Source: an uncultured Lachnospiraceae bacterium (GTDB lineage Bacteria; Bacillota; Clostridia; Lachnospirales; Lachnospiraceae). Taken from it: a stretch of DNA of 6,497 bases. Under the pieces are notes generated by a model, which saw only the letters and a list, made by a program, of their open reading frames with translations, ran no database searches and had not been told where the DNA came from. Shown one piece after another: positions 5,443 to 6,497 of this stretch. The position numbers and the translations under genes were made by a program. Every line of letters starts with the position of its first letter. Within the stretch, counting starts at the first letter, position 1. The DNA lies in NCBI GenBank assembly GCA_947068385.1, contig CAMTBF010000220.1:1-6497 (forward strand). The letters run 5' to 3'.

Positions 5443-5700
5443 ACGTTTTCATTCCATATCCACCACAGGATTCCATAAAACGCGGTTCCACCCTTGTTGC
5501 AGCCCTGGCTTCCTCCTGGCTGCCACCTTCCTTAGCCTGTAACGGGGCCACCGTGCCCGATTAAGGGCCGCTCCGAGACGGTCTTCAAATGCTTCGCGCT
5601 TAAGCCGCTCACAGCGCCGGTCTCCCGGGCGGCCCTCTCTGGAGGCGTTTCGCATCCTACTCTTCTCTTCATCGCTTTCCCAAAGGGATCTTCCATCCCT
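5409..5700 (-). ncRNA. T-box leader of thrS (threonine, ACC specifier)
   Basis: This riboswitch senses uncharged tRNA-Thr. Uncharged tRNA pairs with the specifier codon and with the T-box bulge, stabilises an antiterminator, and allows transcription of the downstream genes. Visible parts in transcript order are: a Stem I start GCGATGAAGAGAAGAGTA (about 5674-5657); the AGAGAG element near 5642; an apical stem-loop GCGCTGTGAGC; the specifier loop GAAGACCGTCTCGGAG with ACC at 5582-5580 followed by a purine; Stem III (GCAGCC at 5523-5518 with GGCTGC at 5504-5499); the T-box sequence AAGGGTGGAACCGCG (5495-5481); and the terminator at 5442-5409. ACC is a threonine codon, in agreement with thrS downstream. 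The 5' end is estimated from the promoter. Confidence 0.97.
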
Positions 5701-5706
5701 TCCCTA

Positions 5707-5735
5707 ATCATAATACCTTCGCGGCGGAATGTAAA
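5707..5735 (-). promoter_or_regulatory. Sigma-A promoter of the T-box/thrS operon
   Basis: On the minus strand TTTACA (5735-5730, five of six) and TATGAT (5712-5707, five of six) are separated by 17 bases. The predicted start, near 5700, lies about 25 bases before the first recognisable T-box Stem I sequence. An AT-rich stretch (5736-5760) lies upstream. Confidence 0.85.
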
Positions 5736-5770
5736 GAGCTTTTTTGAAAAATTCACATATCGCTGCCGCC

Positions 5771-6286
5771 CTACAGCGCCTTCGTGCCGTTGATGGCGGC
5801 CGTGATATAGCCGCTTACCTCCTCCCGGCTCACGTCCAGCGCCACCGCCAGCTCTCCGTAGAGATTCTCCTCCGCCAGGTGAGAGTATTTGGCATCCACC
5901 GCCGTGACCTTCCGGCCCGCCTGGATGCGCTTCTGCTTGCGCTGGTGTATGGTCTTGATGAGCTTGACCAGCTCCGCGCAGTCATTGGACTTCATGCAGT
6001 CCTTGTACATCTGCTCCGTCATTTTGTCATTTGTGATGACCAATAGTGGAATCTCCGGGATCGTCCCGATCAGCCGCTCTGCCTCCGTCCGCTCCAGGAC
6101 CTTGCGCATCGTATGGTCCTTCTGGGAATCCACCGGCACGTATACCGTGCTTCCCGTCGAGTAAAGAGGCTTCAGGATATAGTATTCCTTCTCCCTATCC
6201 ACGCCAGAAATATTGAGGACAGTGATATTTTCTACCTCACAGACGCCCTTATTGCTGCAAATCACATAATCTCCTACCTGAAACAC
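5771..6286 (-). CDS. CarD/CdnL-type transcriptional regulator
   Basis: This protein belongs to the CarD_CdnL_TRCF family, which binds the RNA polymerase beta subunit through an N-terminal Tudor-like domain and stabilises open promoter complexes, often at rRNA and housekeeping promoters. From the chosen GTG start it is 171 residues. The RNA polymerase-interacting domain covers about 1-60 (MFQVGDYVICSNKGVCEVENI to TVYVPVD), and a helical C-terminal domain covers about 65-165, ending in ALDVSREEVSGYITAAI. The GTG at 6286 is chosen because family members usually begin MF-x-VGD, and a GAGG lies about 6 bases upstream. The ATG at 6307 gives seven extra residues (MRKVRVQ) but has no ribosome binding site. 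It is a single gene with its own promoter; its stop is 35 bases before the thrS promoter, and no convincing terminator lies between them. Confidence 0.93.
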   Translation of the reverse strand: MFQVGDYVICSNKGVCEVENITVLNISGVDREKEYYILKPLYSTGSTVYVPVDSQKDHTMRKVLERTEAERLIGTIPEIPLLVITNDKMTEQMYKDCMKSNDCAELVKLIKTIHQRKQKRIQAGRKVTAVDAKYSHLAEENLYGELAVALDVSREEVSGYITAAINGTKAL

Positions 6287-6336
6287 CTGCACCCTCACTT
6301 TCCGCATGCTTGCCGACTATCAATATCTCCACTATA

Positions 6337-6357
6337 TGTTATACCCATATTATAACA
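6337..6357. promoter_or_regulatory. Inverted repeat over the CarD promoter -10, possible operator
   Basis: TGTTATA (6337-6343) and TATAACA (6351-6357) form a perfect 7-bp inverted repeat with a 7-base spacer. It covers the -10 box and the predicted transcription start. The position suits a repressor site, or the start of the transcript may fold. The AT-rich content makes a chance match plausible. Confidence 0.4.
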
Positions 6358-6378
6358 GATTAAACATAAAAATGTCAG
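6349..6378 (-). promoter_or_regulatory. Sigma-A promoter of the CarD gene
   Basis: On the minus strand CTGACA (6378-6373, five of six) and a perfect TATAAT (6354-6349) are separated by 18 bases. The predicted start is near 6342, giving a leader of about 55 bases. A 7-bp dyad overlaps the -10 box. Confidence 0.82.
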
Positions 6379-6384
6379 CACTTT

Positions 6385-6497
6385 TTACAAAATCAGAGCA
6401 TTTTTGTGAAATATGCGCATGTGGAAATTGTGGTGTTTTGTACAGAATTTCAGCACCTGATAGATATCGATTCCTTTGTCCGCCAGGCGTTCTTTCG
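6385..6497 (-). CDS. Possible 3' end of an unidentified gene
   Basis: One minus-strand frame is open from the window edge to a TAA at 6387-6385. It encodes 36 residues beginning KERLADKGIDIYQVLKFC and ending RIFHKNALIL. The first part looks like a plausible amphipathic protein segment, while the later part (histidine-rich, AT-rich codons) is less convincing. No start codon or domain is visible, and the stop lies just upstream of the CarD promoter. An open stretch of this length can occur by chance, so the call is weak. Confidence 0.3.
   Translation of the reverse strand, partial: KERLADKGIDIYQVLKFCTKHHNFHMRIFHKNALIL

Noticed and set aside
5736..5775. Terminator after the CarD gene
   Set aside because: A 5-bp CGCTG/CAGCG stem exists around the stop codon, but the T-rich run is too far downstream and interrupted, so it does not meet the usual form.

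Overview
The window reads as ordinary chromosomal housekeeping DNA from a GC-rich member of the Clostridia, most likely the Lachnospiraceae. This rests on the protein sequences (a clostridial-type ThrRS, a CarD-family regulator with an MFQVGDYV start, a two-domain DUF1540 protein), a tRNA-responsive T-box leader, the infC-rpmI-rplT order, and strong AGGAGG ribosome binding sites. Every gene I can support lies on the minus strand, so transcription runs from the right edge to the left edge.

Right to left: (1) 6385-6497 is possibly the 3' end of an unidentified gene. (2) A CarD/CdnL-type RNA polymerase-binding regulator has its own sigma-A promoter, with a short dyad over the -10 box. (3) A sigma-A promoter drives a complete T-box leader with an ACC (threonine) specifier, a Stem III, the T-box bulge sequence and an intrinsic terminator. 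(4) Under that leader lie a 109-residue one-pass membrane protein and thrS, joined by an ATGA stop/start overlap. (5) A small 14-cysteine protein with two DUF1540 domains may be preceded by a forespore (sigma-G-like) promoter. (6) The translation operon infC-rpmI-rplT has a near-consensus promoter with A-tracts upstream, a structured leader that is probably an L20-type autoregulatory leader, and a probable AUU start for infC. It ends in a strong intrinsic terminator. (7) Beyond that terminator, with little room for a new promoter, are a nicotinamidase/isochorismatase-like cysteine hydrolase and a calcineurin-like phosphoesterase. The phosphoesterase runs off the left edge.

Functionally the window groups amino-acid-responsive charging of tRNA-Thr, translation initiation, and two large-subunit ribosomal proteins, with a global transcription regulator upstream and two small metabolic hydrolases downstream. 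I do not see a defence system, mobile element, CRISPR array or biosynthetic cluster.

The most useful things to follow up are the uncharacterised membrane protein translationally coupled to thrS, the candidate sporulation promoter of the DUF1540 gene, and a perfect 29-bp inverted repeat flush with the left edge. That repeat copies the phosphoesterase's own coding sequence backwards and is most likely an assembly or library fold-back artefact.
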